Shown: positions 8,291 to 16,731 of the stretch, piece after piece
Numbering within the stretch: the stretch's first letter is position 1
How the letters are laid out: each line of letters begins with the position of its first letter
Assembly: GCA_041946755.1 (NCBI GenBank)
Contig: JBHGBB010000061.1
Location: 1 to 17,676 of the forward strand
Origin: JBHGBB01 sp041946755
GTDB taxonomy: Bacteria > UBP4 > UBA4092 > JAOAEQ01
Length of the DNA: 17,676 nt
Direction: 5' to 3'
Position numbers and translations under genes: made by a program
The notes under the pieces: model-generated
Database searches by the model: none
What the model was told of the DNA's origin: nothing
Seen by the model: the letters and a program-made list of their open reading frames with translations, nothing else

Positions 8291-9435
8291 AATTCGAAAC
8301 GAAAGCGATCCATATTGGACAGGAGCCGGATTCAAAAACCGGGGCGGTAATCGTTCCGATCTATCAAACCTCAACCTATCAACAGGAAAAGATTGGGAGA
8401 GATAAAGGGTATGAATATTCCCGAACCGGAAACCCAACACGCGCGGCATTAGAGACCGCAATCGCAGCATTAGAAACTGGAACGTATGGATTAGCGTTCG
8501 CTTCCGGTATGGCCGCAACCAATGCGGTGTTAAGCTTATTGGATTCGGATAGTCATGTGGTGGTTTGCGATGACCTCTATGGCGGTACCTATCGGATTTT
8601 AGAAAAAGTATTCAACCGCTGGAAAATTCATGCTACTTATGTTGATATCGATAACCCAGATTCGTTTGATCAAGCGATTCAGAAAAATACCAAACTGATT
8701 TGGATTGAAACCCCGACTAATCCATTGCTTAAAATCATCGATATCCGAAAAGTTGCGAAGGTGGCGAAAGCTAATAAAGTACTATTAGCGGTAGATAACA
8801 CGTTTGCCAGCCCTTATTTCCAGCGGCCATTAGAATTTGGTGCTGATATTGTGGTGCATAGTACCACTAAATATTTAGGAGGACATAGTGATGTTATCGG
8901 TGGTGCAGTAGTAACCTCAAACCAAGAAGTATATCAATCTCTCAAGTTCTATCAGAACGCTGCCGGAGCAGTTCCCGGACCCATGGATTGTTGGCTGGTG
9001 TTACGGGGGATTAAAACGCTCGCGGTTAGGATGTGCGCACATGAACAGAATGCGCTTTATTTAGCCGAGATTTTGCATCGGCATCCTAAAGTAGACCAGG
9101 TCTATTATCCCGGATTGCCGGATTCGCCGAGTTATGAACTTGCTAAAAAGCAAATGGATCGATTCGGTGGCATGATTAGTTTTGAAATAAAAGGCGGATA
9201 CGAAGCGGTAGAACAGTTTGTCGCAAATCTAAAACTCTTTTCATTGGCCGAAAGTTTAGGTGGAGTCGAATCGCTGGTATGCTATCCTCCGAAAATGACC
9301 CATGGCTCTCTATCCCGGGAAGAACGACTTAAACGGGGGATTAAAGATAATCTGATTCGGCTATCGGTAGGTATCGAAAACAAACAAGATTTACAAGAAG
9401 ATTTGGAAAGCGCTTTAAACGCTACTGGAGTATAA
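8287..9435 (+). CDS. Cystathionine gamma-lyase / gamma-synthase family enzyme
   Basis: A 382-residue Cys/Met-metabolism PLP enzyme. Seen: YSRTGNPTR (44-52), SGMAATNA (73-80), LYGGTYR (97-103), VDNTF with the cofactor Asp170, and Schiff-base K195 in HSTTKYLGGHSD. The start has a strong site (AAAGGAG, 8271-8277, nine bases from ATG) and overlaps the beta-synthase stop by four bases, so the two are translationally coupled. Coupling to a cystathionine beta-synthase argues for the gamma-lyase role (cystathionine to cysteine, oxobutanoate and ammonia). Gamma-synthases, which run towards methionine, are hard to tell apart by sequence, and since MetY is present a synthase would be redundant. The final reaction is therefore inferred. 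Confidence 0.92.
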   Translation: MKFETKAIHIGQEPDSKTGAVIVPIYQTSTYQQEKIGRDKGYEYSRTGNPTRAALETAIAALETGTYGLAFASGMAATNAVLSLLDSDSHVVVCDDLYGGTYRILEKVFNRWKIHATYVDIDNPDSFDQAIQKNTKLIWIETPTNPLLKIIDIRKVAKVAKANKVLLAVDNTFASPYFQRPLEFGADIVVHSTTKYLGGHSDVIGGAVVTSNQEVYQSLKFYQNAAGAVPGPMDCWLVLRGIKTLAVRMCAHEQNALYLAEILHRHPKVDQVYYPGLPDSPSYELAKKQMDRFGGMISFEIKGGYEAVEQFVANLKLFSLAESLGGVESLVCYPPKMTHGSLSREERLKRGIKDNLIRLSVGIENKQDLQEDLESALNATGV

Positions 9436-9620
9436 TCTTATAATATTAGATTAATATACCGAGACCTCAATCTAAATTATATATCAGGTATTATACTAAG
9501 CAGTCACTTTAATTCTATACTATTTTACCGGATAACGATTTTTTCAAAATACCAAATCACACTAAACAGCAAATAGCTCCCTGAATATATCCATATTCTC
9601 CTCGTATGACTCAGCATAGC

Positions 9621-9650
9621 TTGACTAACACCAAAATAGAGGAGTAAAAT
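9621..9650 (+). promoter_or_regulatory. Probable promoter of the copper-efflux operon
   Basis: TTGACT (9621-9626), an 18-base spacer and TAAAAT (9645-9650) precede the TolC-family gene by 38 bases. No clear metal-regulator dyad (CueR or CusR box) is recognised overlapping the spacer. The rest of the 243-base gap is AT-rich, with a 6-bp dyad (TAATCT/AGATTA, 9433-9453) over the previous stop and no convincing terminator. Confidence 0.5.
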
Positions 9651-9687
9651 TATCTTATAAGCTAGATACGGGTAAGGAATGAAAACC

Positions 9688-10941
9688 ATGAAAGCTCTGT
9701 TGTTCTATGTCCTACCTATCATTATATTAGTAAGCTGTTTTATGGGATTCATTGTCTCGGATATTCAAGCTGCCGATTTAGCAGCGCTACTTAGCTTAGC
9801 GAGAAATAATCCGGCAATCCGGGAAGCGCAGTTACTAGTTGACGCTGCGAAATCGAAATCGATTCGGATACAAACCCTGCCCGACCCGATGCTTGAATTC
9901 GGATATTCGAATATGATGGACCTGGTAGGGCCAACAATTATGGTACAACAAGCGTTCCCTTTTCCAGGCAAACTGCAACTGATGGGAAAAGCAGCCGATT
10001 CGGAAACAATCGTATTGGAACAATCCGCTTTATTAACCGAACTCCAAATAATTGCCGAAACGAAACGGGATTATTATACGTTGTTTTATATCACCAAATC
10101 TCTCGAAATAATCGAAAGAACCAAATCATATCTGGAGTTGATGGAAAAAACCGCTGCTGCCCGATATGCTACCGGATTAGCTCCGCAAACTGATTTGCTG
10201 AAAGTACAAACTGAACTATCGATGCTGCAGGAACAACGGATTATGTTCGAATCGCAAAAAGAAACGCGGCTAGCGAAAATCAAACGGCAGGATTTGGGAT
10301 TATCGCTTGATACCGAAATTAACCTCGATATACCGCAAGCACTAAATCTATCTTCAATCAAATATAAGTATGAACAATTACAAGATATAGCGCTAGCCAC
10401 TTCTCCGAGGCTTAGAATGAATCAGGTGGAAATTGCCATGCAGAGTAATGAAGTCGACCTGGCGAAACGGGAATATAATCCCGATTTTATCGCATCTTTC
10501 GAGTTCATGAATCCGCAAAAGAGTTTTATCAGAGAATATACTGCAAAATTCGGAATCATGCTGCCGTTATATAAAAATAAGAAACAGAAATATGCTTTAT
10601 TAGAAGCCGAAAAGAAATTAGCGGCGCAAAAGGAAGCTTATGAAACAGCAAAACAAAATGAGTTGTTTATGCTAAAGAGTGCATACCAGATGCTACTTGC
10701 CTCGGAAAAACTTGCGAAACTATATAAAACCACGATTATCCCCCAAACGCGGTTGACGTTTGAATCCGCATTGGTAAATTATCAAGTCGGCAAGATCGAT
10801 ACGCTCATGATGCTCGATAACATTAAAAATCTGCTTATTAATGAGCAGAAGTATTATGAACAAGTAGGAGAATTTTATAAAGCTAAAGCCGATATCGAAT
10901 TAACGATTGGCAAAGAACTATTAATACGAGGAGACCTATGA
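9688..10941 (+). CDS. TolC/CusC-family outer membrane efflux protein
   Basis: This would be the outer-membrane channel of the tripartite pump whose adaptor and transporter follow. It carries two outer-membrane-efflux (OEP) repeats. Seen: LLSLARNNPAIREAQLLVDAAK at the mature N-terminus, DPMLEFGY, the segment QAFPFPGKL often seen in CusC/CzcC proteins, ATGLAPQTDLLKVQTELS and the second-repeat match YQVGKIDTLMMLDN. The signal sequence has a possible cut after IQA, and LVSC (14-17) also forms a lipobox; CusC of E. coli is a lipoprotein. An earlier in-frame ATG at 9679 directly abuts AAGGA (9674-9678), leaving no spacing, whereas ATG 9688 lies nine bases from it, so 9688 is preferred (417 aa). The stop overlaps the carbamate kinase start (ATGA). 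Confidence 0.9.
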   Translation: MKALLFYVLPIIILVSCFMGFIVSDIQAADLAALLSLARNNPAIREAQLLVDAAKSKSIRIQTLPDPMLEFGYSNMMDLVGPTIMVQQAFPFPGKLQLMGKAADSETIVLEQSALLTELQIIAETKRDYYTLFYITKSLEIIERTKSYLELMEKTAAARYATGLAPQTDLLKVQTELSMLQEQRIMFESQKETRLAKIKRQDLGLSLDTEINLDIPQALNLSSIKYKYEQLQDIALATSPRLRMNQVEIAMQSNEVDLAKREYNPDFIASFEFMNPQKSFIREYTAKFGIMLPLYKNKKQKYALLEAEKKLAAQKEAYETAKQNELFMLKSAYQMLLASEKLAKLYKTTIIPQTRLTFESALVNYQVGKIDTLMMLDNIKNLLINEQKYYEQVGEFYKAKADIELTIGKELLIRGDL

Positions 10942-11885
10942 AACTTGCAGTAATTGCTATTGGAGGAAACTCGCTGATTCAAGATAAATCGCATCTGGAA
11001 GTATCCGATCAGTATAAAGCGGTTTGTGAGACCACCAAACATATTGCCGAATTGGTTGACCAGGGCTATAATCCAGTGATTACCCATGGCAACGGACCCC
11101 AAGTCGGCTGGATATTACGCCGGTCAGATATCTCATATGAAGTTGCGGGATTGCATCGCGTGCCCTTGGTAAGTTGCGATGCTGATACTCAGGGCGCTAT
11201 CGGGTACCAGATTCAGCAGGCGATGGATAACGAGTTTAAACAACGAGGATTGAACAAACTTTCCGCTACTATCGTTACCCAAGTACTCGTCGCCCAAGAT
11301 GATCCGGCATTTGCTAAGCCGACGAAACCGATTGGCGAATTTTATACCGAAGAACAGGTAGATAAAATCCGGGTAGAGCATCCTGATTGGACTTTAATTA
11401 ATGATGCCGGACGAGGATATCGGCGAGTAGTGCCTTCTCCCTATCCTTTGGAAATCATCGAAATCGATCTCATCGAGCATTTAGCCCGGGAAGGGTTTTG
11501 CATCGTCTGTGTCGGTGGAGGCGGTATTCCGGTCATCCGGAAAAATGATGGCAGTCTAGATGGAGTAGATGCAGTGATCGATAAAGATTTTGCTTCCAGT
11601 CTATTAGCCTCAAAACTCCAAGCGGATTTGTTTGTTATGTCTACCGGAGTTCCGTTAATCTATCTGAATTTTGGCAAGCCGGAACAGAAGGCGCTGAATC
11701 GAGTTACGGTCGACGAAATGAAACAATATATTGAAGATAACCATTTCGCTCCGGGGAGCATGTTACCGAAAGTGCAGGCAGCGATTCGTTTCCTCGAGCA
11801 AGGGGGTAAAGAAGCGATTATCACCAACCCGGAATCGTTGGCTGAAGCGGTTGAAGGGAAAACCGGAACCCATATTGTCCCATAA
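10938..11885 (+). CDS. arcC: Carbamate kinase
   Basis: This enzyme interconverts carbamoyl phosphate plus ADP with carbamate plus ATP; it usually yields ATP at the end of arginine deiminase, agmatine or purine/allantoin breakdown. At 315 residues it has normal length. Seen: GGNSL (9-13), THGNGPQVGWI, GRGYRRVVPSPYP, CVGGGGIPV, the strongly conserved GVDAVIDKDFASSLLA, FAPGSMLPKVQAA and the C-terminal EGKTGTHIVP. All active-site blocks look intact. It is translationally coupled to the TolC gene (ATGA, GAGGAG at 10928-10933) and ends 18 bases before the CusB start, so it lies inside a metal-efflux operon. No arcA, arcB or other carbamoyl-phosphate gene is in the window. The function is firm; the reason for the location is unknown. 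Confidence 0.95.
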   Translation: MKLAVIAIGGNSLIQDKSHLEVSDQYKAVCETTKHIAELVDQGYNPVITHGNGPQVGWILRRSDISYEVAGLHRVPLVSCDADTQGAIGYQIQQAMDNEFKQRGLNKLSATIVTQVLVAQDDPAFAKPTKPIGEFYTEEQVDKIRVEHPDWTLINDAGRGYRRVVPSPYPLEIIEIDLIEHLAREGFCIVCVGGGGIPVIRKNDGSLDGVDAVIDKDFASSLLASKLQADLFVMSTGVPLIYLNFGKPEQKALNRVTVDEMKQYIEDNHFAPGSMLPKVQAAIRFLEQGGKEAIITNPESLAEAVEGKTGTHIVP

Positions 11886-11903
11886 TAAGTGAAAGGCAGC
11901 GTT

Positions 11904-13253
11904 ATGCGTAAAATCACAAAATGGATTTTATGGCTTGTTATACCAATCCTCATTATTATCATTTTTAGCGGAATCATCTATATTCATCAATTACGAAAAC
12001 AGCATGTGCCATCGGAAATAGCGACTAACCAAATCTATTATTGCCCGATGCATCCAACGTATACTTCTGATAAGCCCGGGCAATGCCCGATTTGCGGGAT
12101 GGATTTGGTGCTGAAATCGGAATCTGACCAACCAGAAACGCCGATGAATATGGCACCGGGTACGGTGATGATTTCTCCGGAACGGCAGCAGCTAATCGGT
12201 ATCAAAACTGCCGAAGTTAAAAGAATGGATTTAGTTAAGACTATTCGTGCTGTCGGCAAGCTCGAATATGATGAGCAGAAACAGGTTACGGTAACCACGA
12301 AAATCGAGGGTTGGATTGAAAAGTTATATGTTGATTATACCGGTAAACTGGTTAAAAAAGGACAGCCGATGTTTACCGTTTATTCTCCTGACCTTGTCGC
12401 TGCCCAGCAAGAATATCTACTCGCATTAAAAAGTAAACAATATCTGGCAGAAAGCCCGCTGAAAGAAAGTCGGGAATCAGCCCAAACGTTAATTGACACT
12501 GCGAAAAAGAAACTCCAGCTATGGGATATAACCGACCAGCAGATTGAGGAACTGGAGAAATCCGGTAAGGTGACTAAATCGATAACCGTGTATGCTCCTG
12601 CGACCGGATTTGTGGTTGAGAAGATGGCGGTGCAAGGAGCTAAAATTATGCCGGGTGAAAATATCTTCACATTAGTGGATCTCAGCACCATCTGGCTCAT
12701 CGCCGATATTTATGAATATGAATTACCATTTATTAAAGTCGGCCAATCCGCTAAAATAACATTTTCCAATCTTCAGGAGAAAAGGGTTACCGGAAAAGTA
12801 ACTTATATATATCCGGCATTGGAAGAAGAGACTCGAACGGTTAAGGTACGGTTCGAGTTATCGAATCCTAGTTTTATGCTTAAACCGGGAATGTTTGCGA
12901 ATTCGGAATTGCAAATTCCGTATGTTAGAAAACTGGTTATTCCAAATAGCGCTTTGATTGATACTGGTATCAAACAGCTTGTTATCCTAGCTGAAGCAGA
13001 AGGCCATTTTACTCCCAAAGAAGTTAAAGTCGGAATTAAATTTGACGATTATAATGAAATTATCTCCGGAGTGTCTGAAGGTGATACAGTCGTAACCAAC
13101 GCGAATTTCCTGATTGATTCTGAAAGCCAGATGAAATCGGCGTTATCGCAGATGGGCAGTATGCCCGGGATGCCTGGAATGGCTAACGATACCAGCACCT
13201 CGGAGAAGACGGATAAACCACCATCATCAATGCCGAATATGCCGGGAATGTAG
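11904..13253 (+). CDS. cusB: CusB-type periplasmic adaptor with HMBD and Met-rich tail
   Basis: The periplasmic adaptor (membrane-fusion protein) links the CusA-type transporter to the TolC-type channel. Domains in order: an N-terminal membrane anchor (about residues 6-27), a heavy-metal-binding domain (CPMHP at 47-51, then CPICGMDL at 61-68), the CusB-style GTVMISPERQQLIGIKTAEV region, a barrel-sandwich/helical hairpin (AAQQEYLLAL onward), the beta-barrel and a membrane-proximal domain. The last 33 residues hold seven Met in MPGMPGM and MPNMPGM motifs, suited to Cu(I)/Ag(I). A GTG at 11889 is also in frame, but GAAAGG (11891-11896) sits seven bases before ATG 11904, which is preferred. With cusA it is assigned to monovalent copper/silver export; that specificity is an inference from the Met and Cys motifs. 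Confidence 0.93.
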   Translation: MRKITKWILWLVIPILIIIIFSGIIYIHQLRKQHVPSEIATNQIYYCPMHPTYTSDKPGQCPICGMDLVLKSESDQPETPMNMAPGTVMISPERQQLIGIKTAEVKRMDLVKTIRAVGKLEYDEQKQVTVTTKIEGWIEKLYVDYTGKLVKKGQPMFTVYSPDLVAAQQEYLLALKSKQYLAESPLKESRESAQTLIDTAKKKLQLWDITDQQIEELEKSGKVTKSITVYAPATGFVVEKMAVQGAKIMPGENIFTLVDLSTIWLIADIYEYELPFIKVGQSAKITFSNLQEKRVTGKVTYIYPALEEETRTVKVRFELSNPSFMLKPGMFANSELQIPYVRKLVIPNSALIDTGIKQLVILAEAEGHFTPKEVKVGIKFDDYNEIISGVSEGDTVVTNANFLIDSESQMKSALSQMGSMPGMPGMANDTSTSEKTDKPPSSMPNMPGM

Positions 13254-13343
13254 TCTAAAATCAAATCCGAATATCGAATATCGAAATCCGAAACAATAAT
13301 TAAATCCTAAATAACAAAAAGAAACCGCTGTTGTATTGTATCG
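13254..13343. other. AT-rich gap with short CGAATAT/CCGAA direct repeats
   Basis: The cusB-cusA gap opens with short tandem-like words (ATCCGAATATCGAATATCGA, then AATCCGAAAC, 13263-13293). These are like the low-complexity CGAA-rich repeats found between genes in some genomes. No hairpin terminator is seen. Confidence 0.4.
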
Positions 13344-13373
13344 TTGTAATCATTTTTTTCTAATCGCTATAAT
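13344..13373 (+). promoter_or_regulatory. Possible internal promoter giving a near-leaderless cusA mRNA
   Basis: TTGTAA (13344-13349), an 18-base spacer and a perfect TATAAT (13368-13373) lie 11 bases upstream of the cusA ATG at 13385. The expected start of transcription is therefore only a few bases before the start codon, and no Shine-Dalgarno site precedes it. Confidence 0.45.
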
Positions 13374-13384
13374 CATCCTTTACC

Positions 13385-16300
13385 ATGATTGATAAAATTA
13401 TCGAGTTCTGCGCTCATAATAAATTTATCACTCTTTTCTTCGTTATCGTATTCACTACCCTTGGCTGGTGGTGCATTAAGAATATTCCGCTCGATGCGAT
13501 TCCCGATTTGACTGATACCCAAGTGATTATTTATTCCCGATGGGATCGCTCTCCGGATATTATCGAAGATCAGGTTACCTACCCGATCACCTCGGCGCTT
13601 CTCGGTGCACCGAAAGTGAAAGATATCCGGGGATTCTCGGATTTCGGATATTCGTATGTCTATGTCATTTTCGAGGATGGAACCGATATCTACTGGGCAC
13701 GCAGCCGGGTATTGGAATATCTGAATAAAATCACTCCGCGGTTGCCGCAAGGAGTTAATGTCGAACTCGGACCGGATGCTACCGGGCTCGGCTGGGTATA
13801 TCAATATGCTTTGGTTGATACTACCGGCAGGCATAGTATCGAAGACCTGCGGAGTCTGCAGGATTGGTATCTCCGCTATTATCTGCAGAGCGTTAAAGGG
13901 GTTGCAGAAGTTGCTACGATCGGTGGATATCAGAAACAGTATCAGATTAATGTCGACCCGAATCTTTTGGCTTCATATAATGTATCGATAGATGAAGTCG
14001 TCTCCGCAGTCCGAAAAAGCAATCAGGATGTTGGCGGCAGACTAATCGAATTTTCCGGTCGGGAATTCATGGTCCGCGGCCGGGGGTATATCAAATCCCT
14101 TGCTGATATAGAAAAGATCGTTATCAAAACAAAAAACAATGTTCCGGTGCTGGTCAAACAAGTTGCCCGGGTAGAGTTCGGACCGGAACTCCGGCGCGGA
14201 GTAGCGGACCTGGATGGCACTGGTGATGCGGTTAGCGGGATTGTAGTCATGCGGTATGGCGAAAATGCGCTCAAGGTTATTGAAGGAGTCAAACAGAAGA
14301 TTAAAGAGATCGAACCGGGATTACCGGAAGGAGTCCAGATTGTTCCGGTATATGATCGGTCAGAACTAATCAATCGGTCGATTGAGACCTTGAAGGGAAC
14401 ACTTAAAGAAGAATTGATTATTGTTAGTATCATTATTCTCCTTTTTTTATTGCATATACCTTCAGCAATAATTCCGATTATTACCTTACCGATAGCCGTG
14501 ATTATTTCGTTTATTCCGATGTATGGGCTGCATATCACGTCTAATATCATGTCATTAGGCGGAATTGCGATTGCGATCGGCGCGATGGTCGATGCCGCAA
14601 TTGTCGTTGTAGAACAAACCCATAAAAAACTCGAACAATGGGAACTGGAAGGCCGGAAACAGGATTATCGCGATGTGATTATTACCGCGGTTAAAGAAGT
14701 TGGGCGACCGAGTTTTTTCGCGTTACTGGTTATTGCCGCTTCATTCATTCCCATCTTTGCTTTGGAAGCACAAGAAGGCCGGTTATTTAAACCGCTGGCG
14801 TTTACCAAAACCTTTGCAATGATATTTGCTGCTATTCTAGCGATTACCCTCGATCCGGCAATTCGATTACTGTTATTCAGATTAAAAAACTTTACTTTCC
14901 GCCCGAAATTCGTTTCGAGTATATTCAATGTCCTATTTGTAGGACATATTAAAGCAGAAGAAAAATATGTTTTAACCCGAGTCTTACATAAGCTATATCA
15001 TCCAGTAGTAGAGTTCGTTCTTCGGTTTAAATGGCTGGTATTATTAACGGCACTATTAATCGTTTTGGTAACCATTCCAATTTTTATGCATCTGGGTTCA
15101 GAATTCATGCCCCCGTTATATGAAGGTACCATTCTCTATATGCCGACCACGTTACCGGGAATTTCGGTGACCGAAACCGCGCATCTGTTGCAGATGCAAG
15201 ACCGGGTATTAAAAAGTTTCCCGGAAGTAGAACGCGTGTTCGGGAAAGCCGGTCGAGCGGAAACTGCTACCGATCCAGCGCCATTCTCGATGATGGAAAC
15301 GGTAGTCGTCCTCAAACTGGAAAATGAATGGCGGGCGAAACCGGTCTGGTACTCCTGGATGCCGGAGTTTTGCAAGAAACCGTTACGCCATATCTGGAAA
15401 GACCGGATGAGTTATGCTGAACTTATCGCTGAAATGGATAAGAAGATGCAGTTTCCGGGAGTATCGAATGCCTGGACCATGCCGATTCGGGCTCGGATAG
15501 ATATGCTCTCTACCGGGATTCGAACTCCGGTCGGGATAAAAATCTATGGTGCTGATTTGAAGCAAATCGAATCGCTTGGTCAGCAATTGGAACTGGTGTT
15601 AAAAGATATTAAAGGTACCCGGTCGGTTTTCTCTGAACGGGTAGCCGGTGGGTATTTCATTGATTTCCAGATTAACCGAGAGGCGATCGCTCGGTATGGA
15701 TTAACCGTTGATGATATTAATATGGTTATCTCTTCAGCGATTGGCGGAGAGAATATCACTACGACGGTTGAAGGGAGGGAACGGTATCCGGTAAACCTGC
15801 GATATCAACGGGCATTTCGGGATAATCTGGATAACTTGAAACGCATTTTGGTACCAGTAAAAAATACTAACGGGTATCAGGTCCCATTAGCCGAACTATG
15901 CGAGATTCAACTGGTTAACGGGCCTTCCATGATTCGAGATGAAAATGGACTGTTATCCGGTTATGTTTATGTCGATGTTGCCGACCGGGATATTGGCAGC
16001 TATGTTGATGAAGCGAAAAAACTGGTACGGGATAAAGTTCCATTACCGACCGGATATTCCTTATCTTTCTCCGGGCAGTATGAATATATAGAACGGGTTA
16101 AACAACGGTTGATTCTGGTAGTACCGATAACTATTCTGATTATTTTTGTCTTACTCTATTTAAACACGCGGTCGTTGGTAAAAACCCTGATTATCTTTTT
16201 AGCGGTCCCATTTTCCGCAGTTGGCGCGATTCTGTTTATCTATTTATTACATTATAATTTAAGCATTGCCGTTTGGGTCGGATTAATTGCCTTGTTAGGA

Positions 16301-16675
16301 GTCGATGCCGAGACCGGAATATTCATGCTGCTCTATCTCGATCTGGCGTATGAAGAGCGGAAGAAAACGGGGTTGATGAATAGTTATACGGATTTAAAAG
16401 ACGCTATAATAGAAGGAGCGGTTAAACGGGTACGACCGAAAGTTATGACGGTTGCTACCATGTTTATCGCCCTATTTCCGATCATGTGGTCTACCGGTAC
16501 CGGAAGTGATGTCATGAAACGGATAGCCGCCCCAATGGTCGGCGGTATTTTTACCTCGTTTATTATGGAACTCTGCATTTATCCGGTAATCTACCAAATC
16601 TGGAAATGGTATTTTGAAGTGAAGCCGCGAATTAAAATAATTACCGCTGAAAGTACCGAACCGAATCAAAATTAA
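13385..16675 (+). CDS. cusA: CusA-type RND copper/silver efflux transporter
   Basis: The inner-membrane, proton-driven RND pump of the heavy-metal-efflux class, 1096 residues. Seen: DAIPDLTDTQV near the N-terminus after the first membrane helix, membrane helices at about 341-376 and 386-410 with the proton-relay Asp403 in GAMVDAAIVVVE, later helices at about 441-498 and 551-567, and the C-terminal set from ~908 with GVDAETGIFML (Glu976) and RVRPKVMTVATM. The three methionines that bind Cu(I)/Ag(I) in E. coli CusA have counterparts at Met586 (ILYMPTTLPG), Met636 (APFSMMETV) and Met707 (RIDMLSTGI), which favours monovalent copper/silver over zinc/cobalt (CzcA). An insert around residues 650-675 (KPVWYSWMPEF...) is longer than in E. 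coli. No Shine-Dalgarno site precedes the ATG. The large opposite-strand frames within it are shadows. Confidence 0.95.
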   Translation: MIDKIIEFCAHNKFITLFFVIVFTTLGWWCIKNIPLDAIPDLTDTQVIIYSRWDRSPDIIEDQVTYPITSALLGAPKVKDIRGFSDFGYSYVYVIFEDGTDIYWARSRVLEYLNKITPRLPQGVNVELGPDATGLGWVYQYALVDTTGRHSIEDLRSLQDWYLRYYLQSVKGVAEVATIGGYQKQYQINVDPNLLASYNVSIDEVVSAVRKSNQDVGGRLIEFSGREFMVRGRGYIKSLADIEKIVIKTKNNVPVLVKQVARVEFGPELRRGVADLDGTGDAVSGIVVMRYGENALKVIEGVKQKIKEIEPGLPEGVQIVPVYDRSELINRSIETLKGTLKEELIIVSIIILLFLLHIPSAIIPIITLPIAVIISFIPMYGLHITSNIMSLGGIAIAIGAMVDAAIVVVEQTHKKLEQWELEGRKQDYRDVIITAVKEVGRPSFFALLVIAASFIPIFALEAQEGRLFKPLAFTKTFAMIFAAILAITLDPAIRLLLFRLKNFTFRPKFVSSIFNVLFVGHIKAEEKYVLTRVLHKLYHPVVEFVLRFKWLVLLTALLIVLVTIPIFMHLGSEFMPPLYEGTILYMPTTLPGISVTETAHLLQMQDRVLKSFPEVERVFGKAGRAETATDPAPFSMMETVVVLKLENEWRAKPVWYSWMPEFCKKPLRHIWKDRMSYAELIAEMDKKMQFPGVSNAWTMPIRARIDMLSTGIRTPVGIKIYGADLKQIESLGQQLELVLKDIKGTRSVFSERVAGGYFIDFQINREAIARYGLTVDDINMVISSAIGGENITTTVEGRERYPVNLRYQRAFRDNLDNLKRILVPVKNTNGYQVPLAELCEIQLVNGPSMIRDENGLLSGYVYVDVADRDIGSYVDEAKKLVRDKVPLPTGYSLSFSGQYEYIERVKQRLILVVPITILIIFVLLYLNTRSLVKTLIIFLAVPFSAVGAILFIYLLHYNLSIAVWVGLIALLGVDAETGIFMLLYLDLAYEERKKTGLMNSYTDLKDAIIEGAVKRVRPKVMTVATMFIALFPIMWSTGTGSDVMKRIAAPMVGGIFTSFIMELCIYPVIYQIWKWYFEVKPRIKIITAESTEPNQN

Positions 16676-16731
16676 TTTGAATATCTTAGTGATTTTAGTG
16701 GTTCTAGTATAGAAAGGGAGGACAAGCATTT

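Noticed and set aside
13373..13834. 153-aa minus-strand frame, and a 175-aa frame at 14023-14550
   Set aside because: Both lie fully opposite cusA, whose protein is conserved throughout. They have no recognisable domain and arise from the codon pattern of the + strand gene.
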